This document shows positions 40,455 to 49,978 of a stretch of DNA of 64,000 nucleotides, piece after piece. The first letter of the stretch is position 1. Every line of letters begins with the position of its first letter. Below the pieces are notes generated by a model, which saw only the letters and a program-made list of their open reading frames with translations, was not told the origin of the DNA and ran no database searches. The stretch comes from CAZUMW01 sp964621615 (lineage in GTDB: Bacteria; Desulfobacterota; WTBG01; CAIYCZ01; CAIRTM01): NCBI GenBank assembly GCA_964621615.1, contig CAZUMW010000001.1, positions 297,353-361,352 on the forward strand, read 5' to 3'. The translations under genes were made by a program, and so were the position numbers.

Positions 40455-40720
40455 ATTTGAATGGATCCCCAGCTTTTGCGGGGATGAGAATAATAGATGA
40501 TGGAATGTGCGGCGGACACGCTGCGCTTAGTCCGCCCTACGGGGGTGGAAAGTGTAAATTGGTGTGGGCACGGATGTGTCCACCGGTTCTGAAGGGGACG
40601 GCACAGGTAGAATCATGGCGGACTGGATTTTTACACAGATAAAAAATCGAAACAAACCAATAGTAACCGGTATCGGTATCGCGTTCGAAATCGGTATCGG
40701 GCTTTTATAAACCGATCTGC
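40455..40720. repeat. Intergenic repeat patch between cytochrome and CoA-disulfide reductase
   Basis: The 520-base gap 40419-40938 has no supported gene. It holds words I know as dispersed intergenic repeats: GGATCCCCAGCTTTTGCGGG (40462-40481), a GGCGGACACGCTGCGCTTAG hairpin with CCGCC (40511-40535), and an ATCGGTATCG-type stretch (about 40660-40705). These look like decayed repeat fragments. Confidence 0.55.
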
Positions 40721-40818
40721 AATATCGTGATATATCACAGGGTGCTGCGTGCAGCACAGCTGTTCTTTTTTGAGGGAACAAGTCCTTTCCCGCCCTTGTC
40801 CTGAGGCCCACCCCTTGT

Positions 40819-40847
40819 TTGACATCCCCACCCAATAGGCATATAAT
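40819..40847 (+). promoter_or_regulatory. Consensus sigma-70 promoter for the CoA-disulfide reductase gene
   Basis: TTGACA (40819-40824), 17-base spacer, TATAAT (40842-40847): a perfect consensus promoter, about 90 bases before the start codon at 40939. Confidence 0.88.
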
Positions 40848-40938
40848 TTTCGGATTATTTGTGAACGTTTTATACGCAAAGCACCTGAATCGATATCGCT
40901 GCGTCGGAAGCGCGGTAATGTGATGAGAGGAGATCACT

Positions 40939-42660
40939 ATGGCACAGAGCCGGTCACCAGCAGAACATAAACGCATTGTCATTATCGGGGGAAACGCCTG
41001 CGGCATGAAGGCGGCATCGCGGCTTCGGCGGCGAAATCCGGACGCCGATATCACCGTAGTTGAGCGCGGCAGCTACCTGTCATACGGAGCGTGCGGCTTT
41101 CCCTACTATATTGCGGGTATGGTGAAAGACTACAAAAAGCTGATCGATACCCCCGCAGGAGTCATCAGGGACAGCGCATTTTTTGAAAAGGTAAAAGGGG
41201 TGTGTGCGCTGACAAAGACAGAGGCGGTCGGCATCGATCGCACGGAAAAAAAAGTAATCGTGCGCTCAGCCGGTGACGGCGCAGAGCGCGAGCTGCCCTA
41301 TGACGCGTGTGTTATTGCTACCGGCGGTTCTCCCGCTATGCCGGATATTGAAGGGTGCGGTGATCTCCAGGGCTGCTTTACAGTCTCGACCATGGACGAT
41401 GCCGTCGGCATTCGCAGCTATCTTGATTCTGCAACAGTATCGAACGTCGTTATTTCAGGAGGCGGGTTTATCGGCATCGAAACGGCCGAAGGGTTCCTGG
41501 AGCGCGATCTTAACATCACGATTGTCAAAAAATCCACCGCTTTTCTGCCGGCTATGTTCGATGAAGAAATGTCTCTGCTGCTGATGAAGTACATGAAGGA
41601 TAAAGGCATCTCCATTATAACCGGAGAGGATGTGGTGCGCGTTGAGGCAGACGGCAGGGGCAGGCTTGCCAAAGTGTTTACGGAAAGCGGCGCAGAGCTC
41701 GATTCTGAACTGCTCTTAATTACCAAGGGCCTGCAGCCCAATGTGCAGCTGGCACAGAATGCCGGGCTTGCAATCGGAGCAACGGGATGCATCAGCGTTA
41801 ACGGGAGCATGCAGACAAGCGACCCCGCTGTCTATGCCGGCGGCGACTGTGTGGAAACGACGCATATGCTCAGCGGGGACAGCATGAACCTCGCGATGGG
41901 CTCCATTGCAAATATACACGGCCGCATTATTGCCGACTGTATCTCGGGCGATGACGAGCGGTTCCCGGGCGTGCTGGGTACCGGCATCTTTAAGCTGTTC
42001 GACTATACGGTGGCACGCACCGGCCTGACCGAGCGGGAGGCGCGCGAGCGAGGGCATGACGTGGTGTCGGCTATTGTCCCCGGAGGTGATAAGCCCCATT
42101 TCTTCCGCGGCGCAAAGCCCGTCACTGTAAAGCTGATTTCAGAGCGTTTGGATGGAAAGCTGCTGGGCGCCCAGATTGTCGGGCGCGGCGAAGTGGCGAA
42201 GCGGATTGATATAGCTGCAACAGCGCTGACGTTCGGGGCAACGGTCGATCAGGTCTCAAAGCTCAATCTTGCATACTCTCCCCCGTATTCGCCGGCCCTT
42301 GATAATATCATAACCGCAGCCAATGTAATGAAGAACAAGATTGCAGGCCTTGCCAGAGGGGTTTCACCGCTTGTGGTAAAACAGAAATTTGATAGAGATG
42401 AGGATTTTATATATCTTGATGTCAGAAGCCCGCAGGAGTTTGAGCACATGCGCATCGATCATCCGGCGGTAATGCTCGCCCCCCTCGGCACGCTTCGCAG
42501 TTCACCCCCGGACATTCCACGGGATAAGGAAATTATTATCAGCTGCATGTCAAGCCTTCGCGCCTATGAGGCACAGCGTATTCTTGAGTCGCAGGGGTTC
42601 TCGAGGGTAGCGTATATGGACGGCGGCCTTATGGCCTGGCCGTATGATCTACATCCTTAG
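40939..42660 (+). CDS. CoA-disulfide reductase / NADH oxidase-like flavoprotein with C-terminal rhodanese domain
   Basis: A 573-residue fusion. The FAD/NAD(P)H part begins IVIIGGNACGMKAASRLRR and has the redox Cys C52 in SYGACGFPYY, then a second Rossmann segment VVISGGGFIGIETAEGFLE and the dimerisation domain ending LAYSPPYSPALDNI. The rhodanese domain (about 475-573) has the loop Cys in IISCMSSLRAYEAQ. Such fusions reduce CoA disulfides or CoA persulfides and polysulfide in sulfur-respiring anaerobes, which fits the neighbouring putative sulfur-oxide cytochrome. GAGGAGA precedes the ATG. Confidence 0.9.
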   Translation: MAQSRSPAEHKRIVIIGGNACGMKAASRLRRRNPDADITVVERGSYLSYGACGFPYYIAGMVKDYKKLIDTPAGVIRDSAFFEKVKGVCALTKTEAVGIDRTEKKVIVRSAGDGAERELPYDACVIATGGSPAMPDIEGCGDLQGCFTVSTMDDAVGIRSYLDSATVSNVVISGGGFIGIETAEGFLERDLNITIVKKSTAFLPAMFDEEMSLLLMKYMKDKGISIITGEDVVRVEADGRGRLAKVFTESGAELDSELLLITKGLQPNVQLAQNAGLAIGATGCISVNGSMQTSDPAVYAGGDCVETTHMLSGDSMNLAMGSIANIHGRIIADCISGDDERFPGVLGTGIFKLFDYTVARTGLTEREARERGHDVVSAIVPGGDKPHFFRGAKPVTVKLISERLDGKLLGAQIVGRGEVAKRIDIAATALTFGATVDQVSKLNLAYSPPYSPALDNIITAANVMKNKIAGLARGVSPLVVKQKFDRDEDFIYLDVRSPQEFEHMRIDHPAVMLAPLGTLRSSPPDIPRDKEIIISCMSSLRAYEAQRILESQGFSRVAYMDGGLMAWPYDLHP

Positions 42661-42673
42661 AACACGGCATGTT

Positions 42674-42985
42674 ATGCCCAGATCCTGTAATCGCGGGTCT
42701 GTTCGGTTAAAGAATTTTGACTATTCACAGCCGGGTGCATATCTCATTACTGTCTGTACGCATAGCAGGGAGTGCCTGTTCGGCCATATTGACAACAGCC
42801 ATTCGATATTGAATGCGGCGGGACGTGAGACAAACGATTGCTGTAACAGCATGCCGGAACATTTCCCTAATGTGGTACTGGATGAATGGGTTTTTATGCC
42901 AAATCATATTCACGGGATTTTGATGCGGAAATTCCAGCTAAAATTAATTGACAACCATAAAAAAGCCCCGGTTCAATTGCTGTAA
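42674..42985 (+). pseudogene. REP-associated tyrosine transposase (RAYT), truncated
   Basis: The 103 residues contain FDYSQPGAYLITVCTHSREC, then LNAAGRETNDC, HFPNVVLDEWVFMPNHIHGI. The HIH in MPNHIHGI is the metal-binding HuH motif of Y1-type REP transposases. The catalytic Tyr region and C-terminal half are missing; sequence similarity stops at NHIHGILMRKFQ. About 80 bases later (43065-43087) AGGGGCGAAAAA...TTTGTCCCT is an imperfect hairpin like those that follow RAYT genes. Possibly once linked to the REP-like repeat at 25807. Confidence 0.8.
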
Positions 42986-43121
42986 TTCAAATTGCTTTTC
43001 CAGCTTGAAATATGATATAAGCGGTTATTCTGAACACAATAATCTCTCATGACCGGAAATCCGCAGGGGCGAAAAACGATTTGTCCCTCCAACCGTTTAT
43101 TTGATGTAAGGGGGCGAGCGT

Positions 43122-44648
43122 ATGTGTTGCAGGAAAAAGTTTTTCTGTCTCGTAAGCGTTTTAGTCTTGCTGCTGCCCGGCGGTGCGTCCGCCTCCGGCA
43201 TAGGAGAGGCACTGAGCAGCCTTGATGCGCATATGAGTGAATTCAACCCCATAGGGCACTACCTCATCAACCCCATCAACCGCGCGATACCGCGCCTGCA
43301 CCTTCAGGGATCCATCAGGCTCGATGCAAATGTCAATCTCCACCACGATGATCACTCTGTCGGCGCCGGCGGCATCAACAAGGACTGGCGCGCCCAGAAG
43401 ATTGAGTGGCTGTTTGAGCTGGAGGGAAGCTATCGGCTGTCAAACAACTGGGAGCTGGTGGCGGTGGGCCATTTTCTCTATGACGCTGCCTATGACTGGC
43501 AGCACAGCCGGGGCTTGTATGCGGATGATTTCGACACCACTTCGCACTATTATCACCGCGGGGAGCAGATACTGCGGGAGCTGTATGTGAAAGGGTTCTG
43601 GGGCAATTTTGATATATACCTTGGTAAGCAGCAGGTTGTCTGGGGAAAAATGGAGGGACGCGTGCTGGATATCGTGAATCCTTTTGATATTCGCGAGTAC
43701 CCGGCTGCTGAGTGGCAGGATGATTATGAATACCGGCGCATACCCCTGTGGATGGCAAACGTTACCTATAACTGGACAAACTGCTCGCTGCAGGTGCTGT
43801 GGATTCCCGATTTCGAGGAGAGCCACGGGCCGACACCGGGCACAGCCTATTTTCCGCCGTTTGTCAGCATTCCTGCGGCAGCCGAGTTCACCAACGCCGA
43901 CAAGCCTTCTCATTCGTTCCGGGACCATGAGTGGGCGATCAGGTTCAATATGCAGAAAGGCAACTGGGAGTTCAGCCTGCTTTATTTTTATACCTGGAGC
44001 GATGATGCAACAAATTTCCGCAGGCGCTTTAAATTGACCTCGCCGCGGGACGGGCTTCTCAAGGTAGTGGTAGAGCCGAAGCATACCCGCCTGCATCAGT
44101 TCGGCGCAATGGCCGAAACAAGCTTCTACGCCCTTGGGCACCACTGGGTGGTCAGCAACGAGGTTGTCTACACCATGAACAAATACTACAGCGTTGGCGA
44201 TGAGTCCCTGCTTCCCTGGAACCTTGAGGACGGTGTTGAAAAGCGCGACGAGATATTTTTCGGAAGCCGCTGGATGACCAGCTTTTTCGGCGGCGAGCTG
44301 AATGTTATTTTTCAGCCCCTGGTGAAATATATCGTCGGGTTCAACCACCACCACAACAGTCCCGGCACCGACCAGAAGCTGCTGTACGGTGCGCTTACCG
44401 TGCTGTCAAAATCATATGCCTTCACCGGAGACCGCCTGAACACCACCCTGTATCTGCTGGGGTTTCTGAACGGCCACCCCTCAAGCAGCGACGAGGGCAT
44501 CAGGCATCTGTTTGAAGTGCGCTGGAAAGTATCCGATTATATCAGCACCATGCTGTATGTCGAGTGGTACAACGGGGATCATAACGGCATTTACGGCAGC
44601 TATGCAAAGTATGACAATCTTGGGTTTTATATAAAGTATGAATTTTAG
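43122..44648 (+). CDS. DUF1302-type outer-membrane beta-barrel protein
   Basis: A 508-residue predicted porin-like barrel with a signal peptide (about residues 1-26, ending ASASG). Alternating strands such as LHLQGSIRLDANVNLHHD, LYVKGFWGNFDIYLGKQQVV and DNLGFYIKYEF, with a terminal Phe, are typical of outer-membrane proteins. WGKMEGRVLDIVNPFDIREY resembles the conserved DUF1302 segment. DUF1302 proteins occur with DUF1329, YCF48 and MMPL genes, exactly as here. Confidence 0.83.
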   Translation: MCCRKKFFCLVSVLVLLLPGGASASGIGEALSSLDAHMSEFNPIGHYLINPINRAIPRLHLQGSIRLDANVNLHHDDHSVGAGGINKDWRAQKIEWLFELEGSYRLSNNWELVAVGHFLYDAAYDWQHSRGLYADDFDTTSHYYHRGEQILRELYVKGFWGNFDIYLGKQQVVWGKMEGRVLDIVNPFDIREYPAAEWQDDYEYRRIPLWMANVTYNWTNCSLQVLWIPDFEESHGPTPGTAYFPPFVSIPAAAEFTNADKPSHSFRDHEWAIRFNMQKGNWEFSLLYFYTWSDDATNFRRRFKLTSPRDGLLKVVVEPKHTRLHQFGAMAETSFYALGHHWVVSNEVVYTMNKYYSVGDESLLPWNLEDGVEKRDEIFFGSRWMTSFFGGELNVIFQPLVKYIVGFNHHHNSPGTDQKLLYGALTVLSKSYAFTGDRLNTTLYLLGFLNGHPSSSDEGIRHLFEVRWKVSDYISTMLYVEWYNGDHNGIYGSYAKYDNLGFYIKYEF

Positions 44649-45645
44649 CTTTTTTGCACAAACCGGTGCCGGTGTGACAATGCCCTGTGCCGTCAGCGTG
44701 AGGCAGTGCTTTCTGCGCCTTGTCTGTGTCTGCTGCTCTGCTGTGCTTGTGTGCTGCTCGTGCGCGGGAGATTCTCAGGAAGTATCCGCTCCGTCCGGCA
44801 GCGATACCGGCTCCTGGCAGTCATTCGACCTTCCCGGCTATCGAAGCACCTATGCGATGGCATTTTACAAAGACAACAGCGCCTGGACCGTCGGGCAGCG
44901 CGGTGATATTTTTTCCTACGAACGCGGTGCCTGGAAGAAGGTTGCCGCACCTGTCGAGCGGCAGCTATTCTCTCTTGCCGCGCCGTCAGCCGCAGAGCAG
45001 TTTGCGGTGGGCGCTGCCGGCACGGTGCTTCGCTGCTCTCAGGGCGTATGGGCGCCGGTGGAGCTTGACATCTTCTGGGATATCATGGATGTTTTTTTTC
45101 TTGATGAGCACACCGGATGGGCGGTCGGGGAGAACAGTATTATTCTCCACTACAGCGGCGACAGCTGGAAGCAGGAGTGGATCCTGCAGTCTGCGCCGCG
45201 GATCGGGTACCTGACCCGCGTGTTTTTTGTCAGCGAACAGAAAGGGTGGGCTGTCGGTAATAACGGTATCATACTTCACTTTAACGGAAGCGAATGGGTC
45301 GAGCAGAACTCGCCCACATCGGAAAACCTCTACGGGCTGTATTTTCCAGCCGCCGGTGAAGGATGGGCGGCCGGAGCGTTCGGCACTCTGCTGCACTATA
45401 CTGATGGGCGGTGGCGGTCGGTTAAGGGGCCGGTTGAAAAACACCTGCTCGATATCCATTTCAGCAGCCCCGAGCGGGGCTGGATCGTCGGCGCCTCAGG
45501 AGTGATTATGTCTTTTGACAGCGGCCGGTGGCGCGAAATAGCCTCACCGTCGAGGCGGGCGCTGTATGCGGTGACAACCGATTCAGAGGGCACCCTGTGG
45601 GTTGCCGGAAAGGGCGGTAAAATATTTAAACGTAAAAAACAGTAG
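44638..45645 (+). CDS. YCF48-like beta-propeller lipoprotein or secreted protein
   Basis: A 335-residue protein with an N-terminal signal (FLRLVCVCCSAVLVCCSC) and about six propeller repeats of the type GWAVGNNGIILHFNGSEW and GWIVGASGVIMSFDSGRW. YCF48-like propellers act as assembly or periplasmic adaptor proteins. The possible lipobox (CCSC) is not canonical. The gene overlaps DUF1302 by 11 bases; a second in-frame ATG at 44680 may be the true start. Confidence 0.82.
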   Translation: MNFSFFAQTGAGVTMPCAVSVRQCFLRLVCVCCSAVLVCCSCAGDSQEVSAPSGSDTGSWQSFDLPGYRSTYAMAFYKDNSAWTVGQRGDIFSYERGAWKKVAAPVERQLFSLAAPSAAEQFAVGAAGTVLRCSQGVWAPVELDIFWDIMDVFFLDEHTGWAVGENSIILHYSGDSWKQEWILQSAPRIGYLTRVFFVSEQKGWAVGNNGIILHFNGSEWVEQNSPTSENLYGLYFPAAGEGWAAGAFGTLLHYTDGRWRSVKGPVEKHLLDIHFSSPERGWIVGASGVIMSFDSGRWREIASPSRRALYAVTTDSEGTLWVAGKGGKIFKRKKQ

Positions 45646-45669
45646 CAGTAACAAATAAGGGGAGCTGAT

Positions 45670-47010
45670 ATGCGATGCTATAGTGAACCACGCTTGTCCA
45701 ACATATTGATACGCAGCTGCAGTGATGCTGTGCGGATTTCGAAAGCCAGCAGCAGAGCACAGCTGATTACGGCAGCTACCGCTGTGGTTCTGTTCACACT
45801 TGTGGTGTGCGGCATCTGCTCTGCAACGGATGTGGACAGGACCTGGAAGCCTGTCGGGGAGATGACCGAAAAGGAGCTGAAAAGCTGGCGGATCGATTCC
45901 CGCTGGTCCTGCGATACGCCGCGCCATAAAGAGTACAAGCACCTTCCTGCCGAGCGCTATCCGTTTGAGCCGCCGTTTACCGGCGAGGAGCTGTCCTACC
46001 TTGGGGAGGATATTATATTTCCCGGCAGGAGCTGCAAGGATGAGGCTGCCCATCTTGCCACGGTCAACAAGCGCGGACACATGCTGCAGGTGTCGTGGAT
46101 GTTTAAGACCAAGTTCTATTATGACGGCTTTGCAGAAAAGCTCTACAAGCTGAAGCCCGGCGATGTTGAGTCCAAGCACTTGATTATTTATGATTTTCCC
46201 CCTGAGGAGCGGGGGCGGGGCATTCTGCTCCACGACATCAAAGATGCTCCCGGACACCCACGGGAGCAGGAGCGGTGGATATATTATAATTCGCTTCGGC
46301 GGGTGCGGCGCGTTCAGGGGGGCAAGGGCCAGGACAACCTGCTCGAGACCGATTTCACCTATGACGATGATTTTATGCGCGACACCTGGCAGCACAATCA
46401 TAAATTAATCGGAATCGATGTGCTGCATGAAAACAACGGGCGAGGGAAGTTTATGGGCAAAGGAGGGCCCTATACCGCCGACGGGGGTGTGGAGTGCTAT
46501 GTGGTGTACTCGACGCCGAACGCTCCGTGGTGCGAAAAAGAGGATTATTATTTATCTAAATGGGTCACCTGGTATGATCGGCACACGTTTGCCATTGTGC
46601 GGATCGAGCAGTGGGACAAAAAGGGCAATCTGTTCAAGATACACTGCAAGTGCTACGATAACTGGGACAAAATGGCTGACCAGCCCCGCGACAACCGCGA
46701 CCGGCTGATCCGGACCGAGTGGTATGCCTGGGATCTTGATCTCGATCATGAAAGCTGGGCGCGCATCAACCCCCCGACCCGGTTTGACACCGACTGCCCG
46801 GAGCAGATGTTCACCGTCCGCTATATGCGCAATCAGCGGACCTGGCGCAACGACCTGAACGCGGTACCCCGGCTGAAAAGCCCCGACGAGCTTCCGCCGA
46901 AGCCGCCACTGTGGCCCGATAAGTTTCCGGAATATAGAAATGTGACCATACCGGCTGACCTCAAAGAAAAAATAGAAAAAGAAAAGCGCTCGCGATGGCT
47001 GTGGCAGTAG
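45670..47010 (+). CDS. DUF1329 periplasmic lipid-carrier-like protein
   Basis: A 446-residue exported protein: a hydrophobic segment (ITAATAVVLFTLVVCGICS) then a LolA-like DUF1329 domain. LLETDFTYDDDFMRDTW, YDRHTFAIVRIEQWDKKGNL and the C-terminal FTVRYMRNQRTW are family-like. Such proteins are thought to ferry a hydrophobic substrate between an MMPL transporter and the outer membrane. AAGGGGAGC precedes the ATG. The next gene, the transporter, is separated by repeat copy 2. Confidence 0.85.
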   Translation: MRCYSEPRLSNILIRSCSDAVRISKASSRAQLITAATAVVLFTLVVCGICSATDVDRTWKPVGEMTEKELKSWRIDSRWSCDTPRHKEYKHLPAERYPFEPPFTGEELSYLGEDIIFPGRSCKDEAAHLATVNKRGHMLQVSWMFKTKFYYDGFAEKLYKLKPGDVESKHLIIYDFPPEERGRGILLHDIKDAPGHPREQERWIYYNSLRRVRRVQGGKGQDNLLETDFTYDDDFMRDTWQHNHKLIGIDVLHENNGRGKFMGKGGPYTADGGVECYVVYSTPNAPWCEKEDYYLSKWVTWYDRHTFAIVRIEQWDKKGNLFKIHCKCYDNWDKMADQPRDNRDRLIRTEWYAWDLDLDHESWARINPPTRFDTDCPEQMFTVRYMRNQRTWRNDLNAVPRLKSPDELPPKPPLWPDKFPEYRNVTIPADLKEKIEKEKRSRWLWQ

Positions 47011-47055
47011 CGCTGCTGCGCTGCGGTGACGTTTTTTTCTGCAGTGAGCTGACAC

Positions 47056-47330
47056 GTGTCCAAAATAAATTACAGCATTGAGCAAAAGCCGGTTCGGGCG
47101 GATCTCTGCGCAGCCGCCGCCGAATAAAACCTCACTTCATGGACGGCCCGATACTGCGAAGGGTAACTACGCAGCAGGCATTGTGCAGGGATTGTCCCGG
47201 CCAGCACTGTCCGCCGGGCCGTGTGCGTACTGAAATTTAACGGCACATGCCGCTGCATAACCTTTTGAAGTTGTTGCGGGGGCTTTGCAGAGATCCGCCC
47301 GAACCGGCTTCCTTAAATTCTTTTGAACCC
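47056..47330 (+). mobile_element. Inverted-repeat element copy 2 (MITE-like)
   Basis: Starts GTGTCCAAAATAAATT, continues AAAAGCCGGTTCGGGCGG and CTCACTTCATGGACGGCCCG, and ends in a decayed inverted end (GAACCGGCTTCC then TTTTGAACCCC). About 75-80 percent alike to copy 1 by eye. It lies in the 342-base gap between DUF1329 and the MMPL transporter, ending 22 bases before the transporter start, so it splits an otherwise compact operon. Confidence 0.8.
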
Positions 47331-47352
47331 CGGTGTGATGAGTTGATAGCTT

Positions 47353-49683
47353 ATGGCTGACCGATTTGCCCGTTTTGTAATCCGCTTCAGAATACCCCTT
47401 CTGCTTCTTATTGTGCTGGTGTCCCTGCCCATGCTGTGGCTTACCCGTACAAGCCGGCTGAGCCACCGCGCCGGCCACATTCTGCCCTGGGGGCATCCCA
47501 ACGTTGAGCTTCATATCAAAATGTCGAAAATTTTCGGCGGCAGCAACCTTGTTGCGGTTGTGCTCAGGACACAGCGGGAGGATATCTTCAATCCCGAAAC
47601 CCTGGGCAAAATATACCGCATACAAAAGGACGTCGAGCTTATGGACGGTGTGGTGAAGTATAACATTTATTCCATCGCCTCCCGCAAGCTCAAATTTATT
47701 CAAACCACTACCGACGATGACGGTATTATGATGCTGAGCACCAGAACCTTCGAGGAAATGCTTGAGCGGATTCTCGAAGGGGACCGTGACATGCTCAACA
47801 TCTACCGCAAAAATATCCTCAACGATGATGACATTTACGGAACGCTTGTATCGCGCGACTGCAGGGGTGCCGTGCTGCTGGCCAGCTTCAAATACGAAGA
47901 GCACTATCAGTATATATTCAACCATCTGCAGGAGCTCACCGGGCGTGAGGCCGATGACCTGACGTCGTTTCACCTTGTGGGCCGGCCCGTAATGCTGGGG
48001 TTCATACACCGGTATATGGCAAACATTCTCTGGATTTTTCTTGGTGCCCTTCTGATTATGGTTGCGCTTCTGTACAGCGATTTCAGGCGCAAGCGGGCCG
48101 TGTTTCTCCCGCTGACGGCAGGGCTGCTGGCGGTTGTCTGGGGTATGGGCATTTTAAACCTGATCGGCTTTGAAATGGATATACTGAGCATTACGGTCCC
48201 ATTTCTGGTGCTTGCGCTTTCGCAGGGGCACTCCGTTCAGATCATGCAGCGCTACTATGAGGAGGCAGCCCTGCAGGGAGATGCGAAAAAAGCAAGCGAG
48301 CGGGTTGTCGCCACGCTGCTGCTGCCTGCAAGCACGTCGATTCTGACCGACAGCATCGGCTTTATTTCCCTTGCGCTGCTGCCGTTCCCGATCATACAGA
48401 CAATGGCGATCGTTGCCGCCGCGGGAATACTCTCGATCTGGGTGACAAATTTTATCTTCATCCCGGTGGTGCTGTCTTTTCTTTCACTTCCCTCAGAGCA
48501 GGAGCTTGCACGGGAAAGCCGGTCCGGAGCGCTGCACCGGGCCCTGTCATGGGCGGCCGGCGCTACGGCGGGAGGGCCCTCACGGCTGGCAATTCTTGCA
48601 GGAGCAGCCGTGCTTTTTGTGCTGTGCGCCTCTGCCACAACAAACCTTCAGATCGGCGAGCAGCAGCCCGGCTCGCCCAATTTCTGGCAGGGCTCGGAAT
48701 ATAACCGGGCGGACCGCATTTTGAATGAGCATTTTTCAGGAACCAATCTGCTGTGGATTTATCTTGCGGGCATCGGGCAAAAAGATCTGCTGCGCCCCGA
48801 TGTGCTTAGCTATTTCAACAATCTGCAGCGCTATCTCGAGGAGCGGCCTGAAATAAATTACACAATATCCTATGCGGATGCGCTTAAAAAAGTAAACAGC
48901 GCGCTGCACAATAATGACCCGAGATGGGAGGTGCTCCCTGAAAGCAAAATCGGCGCATGGGAGTGTCTTGAGCTGGTTATGGGAGAGCCGGAGGAGCGGC
49001 GTGACTGGTTTGAGCTCGACCTGCGCCAGGCAAACATACGGGCGTTTGTCAGCGATCATACGACTGAAACCATTCGAAGCGTGACAGACTACGCCCGCAG
49101 CTATATCAGCCGGAACCCGCCCCCGGAAATGACTGTTGAGCTTGCAGCCGGGCTGGTGGGTATTTACGAGGCGGCGCTTGAAGAGCTGAGCGCTTCGCAG
49201 ATAAAAAATCTTTTGTTCATGTTCGCCGCGGTGTTTATGTGTACCGCGCTGGCGTACCGGTCTCTGGCGGCCGGCGTGCTCGTGCTGGTGCCGCTTTTGT
49301 TCGGCAATGTCATCATGTTTGCGGTCATGGCTCTTGCCGGCGTCGGGCTGTTTATTTACACGCTGCCGGTGTCGGCGCTCGGAATCGGCGTCGGCATAGA
49401 TTACTCGCTGTATATGCTTGCACGGCTGCGGCAGGAGGCGGGCCGGCAGGATCTTCTGCCAGCATATCGCGCAACGTTCACCTCAGCCGGCCGTGCGGTC
49501 TTTTTTACCGCGCTCACGGTGACAGCCGGGGTTGTCACGCTGTGGATATCCGAGATGCGGTTCCAGGCGATCCTCGGGGTTATGCTCGGTGTGATCATGA
49601 TGGCCAACATGGTGAGCAGCCTTCTGGTGCTGCCCTCCCTTCTGTCGCTTTTCAAGCCCCGGTTTCTATTTCACCACGATTGA
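47353..49683 (+). CDS. MMPL/RND-family lipid or hydrophobic-molecule exporter
   Basis: A 776-residue transporter with the RND plan: two halves, each one helix, a large periplasmic loop and five helices. The FGGSNLVAVVLRTQREDIFNPE loop, FLVLALSQGHSVQIMQR with the membrane residues around the fourth helix, and SALGIGVGIDYSLYMLARL in the second half are MMPL signatures (GxxxDYxxF-like). It probably drives export together with DUF1302, YCF48 and DUF1329. There is no clear ribosome site before ATG 47353, probably because repeat copy 2 inserted there. Confidence 0.9.
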   Translation: MADRFARFVIRFRIPLLLLIVLVSLPMLWLTRTSRLSHRAGHILPWGHPNVELHIKMSKIFGGSNLVAVVLRTQREDIFNPETLGKIYRIQKDVELMDGVVKYNIYSIASRKLKFIQTTTDDDGIMMLSTRTFEEMLERILEGDRDMLNIYRKNILNDDDIYGTLVSRDCRGAVLLASFKYEEHYQYIFNHLQELTGREADDLTSFHLVGRPVMLGFIHRYMANILWIFLGALLIMVALLYSDFRRKRAVFLPLTAGLLAVVWGMGILNLIGFEMDILSITVPFLVLALSQGHSVQIMQRYYEEAALQGDAKKASERVVATLLLPASTSILTDSIGFISLALLPFPIIQTMAIVAAAGILSIWVTNFIFIPVVLSFLSLPSEQELARESRSGALHRALSWAAGATAGGPSRLAILAGAAVLFVLCASATTNLQIGEQQPGSPNFWQGSEYNRADRILNEHFSGTNLLWIYLAGIGQKDLLRPDVLSYFNNLQRYLEERPEINYTISYADALKKVNSALHNNDPRWEVLPESKIGAWECLELVMGEPEERRDWFELDLRQANIRAFVSDHTTETIRSVTDYARSYISRNPPPEMTVELAAGLVGIYEAALEELSASQIKNLLFMFAAVFMCTALAYRSLAAGVLVLVPLLFGNVIMFAVMALAGVGLFIYTLPVSALGIGVGIDYSLYMLARLRQEAGRQDLLPAYRATFTSAGRAVFFTALTVTAGVVTLWISEMRFQAILGVMLGVIMMANMVSSLLVLPSLLSLFKPRFLFHHD

Positions 49684-49838
49684 ATCCTTTTGTGTTTTGT
49701 TTGAAAAAACCATGCCTGTCCGAAATATCTGCAGGCAGTGACGATGATGCTGCAGAGCGTTTTGGATAGCTTTTAATGTATCCGGCGGCAGCACAGCCTG
49801 CCTCATAAAAACCTTCAAATTTATTTCATTTTTTTCAG

Positions 49839-49867
49839 TCAACACACTGCTTTTTTTCTGGTATAAT
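49839..49867 (+). promoter_or_regulatory. Possible sigma-70 promoter for the cyclophilin gene
   Basis: Perfect TATAAT (49862-49867) with TCAACA (49839-49844) 17 bases upstream, 4/6 to TTGACA. It lies in the 295-base gap 49684-49978, which has no other feature I can support. Confidence 0.5.
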
Positions 49868-49978
49868 AACTTTTCTGTAAAAATTGATGGTGTACATCCT
49901 TTATTGTAGATGTGTGCCGCGTGCTCACGTTACAAAGGCTCTGAAACGGTATTTTTGGTCAGTATATGGAGGTGTGAC

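Noticed and set aside
40640..40720. GGTATC-type short tandem pattern as a CRISPR array
   Set aside because: Units are short and irregular with no constant spacers; it looks like an intergenic repeat fragment. No CRISPR or cas genes were seen anywhere.
43440..44354. 304-codon minus-strand open frame
   Set aside because: Antisense shadow of the DUF1302 barrel gene.
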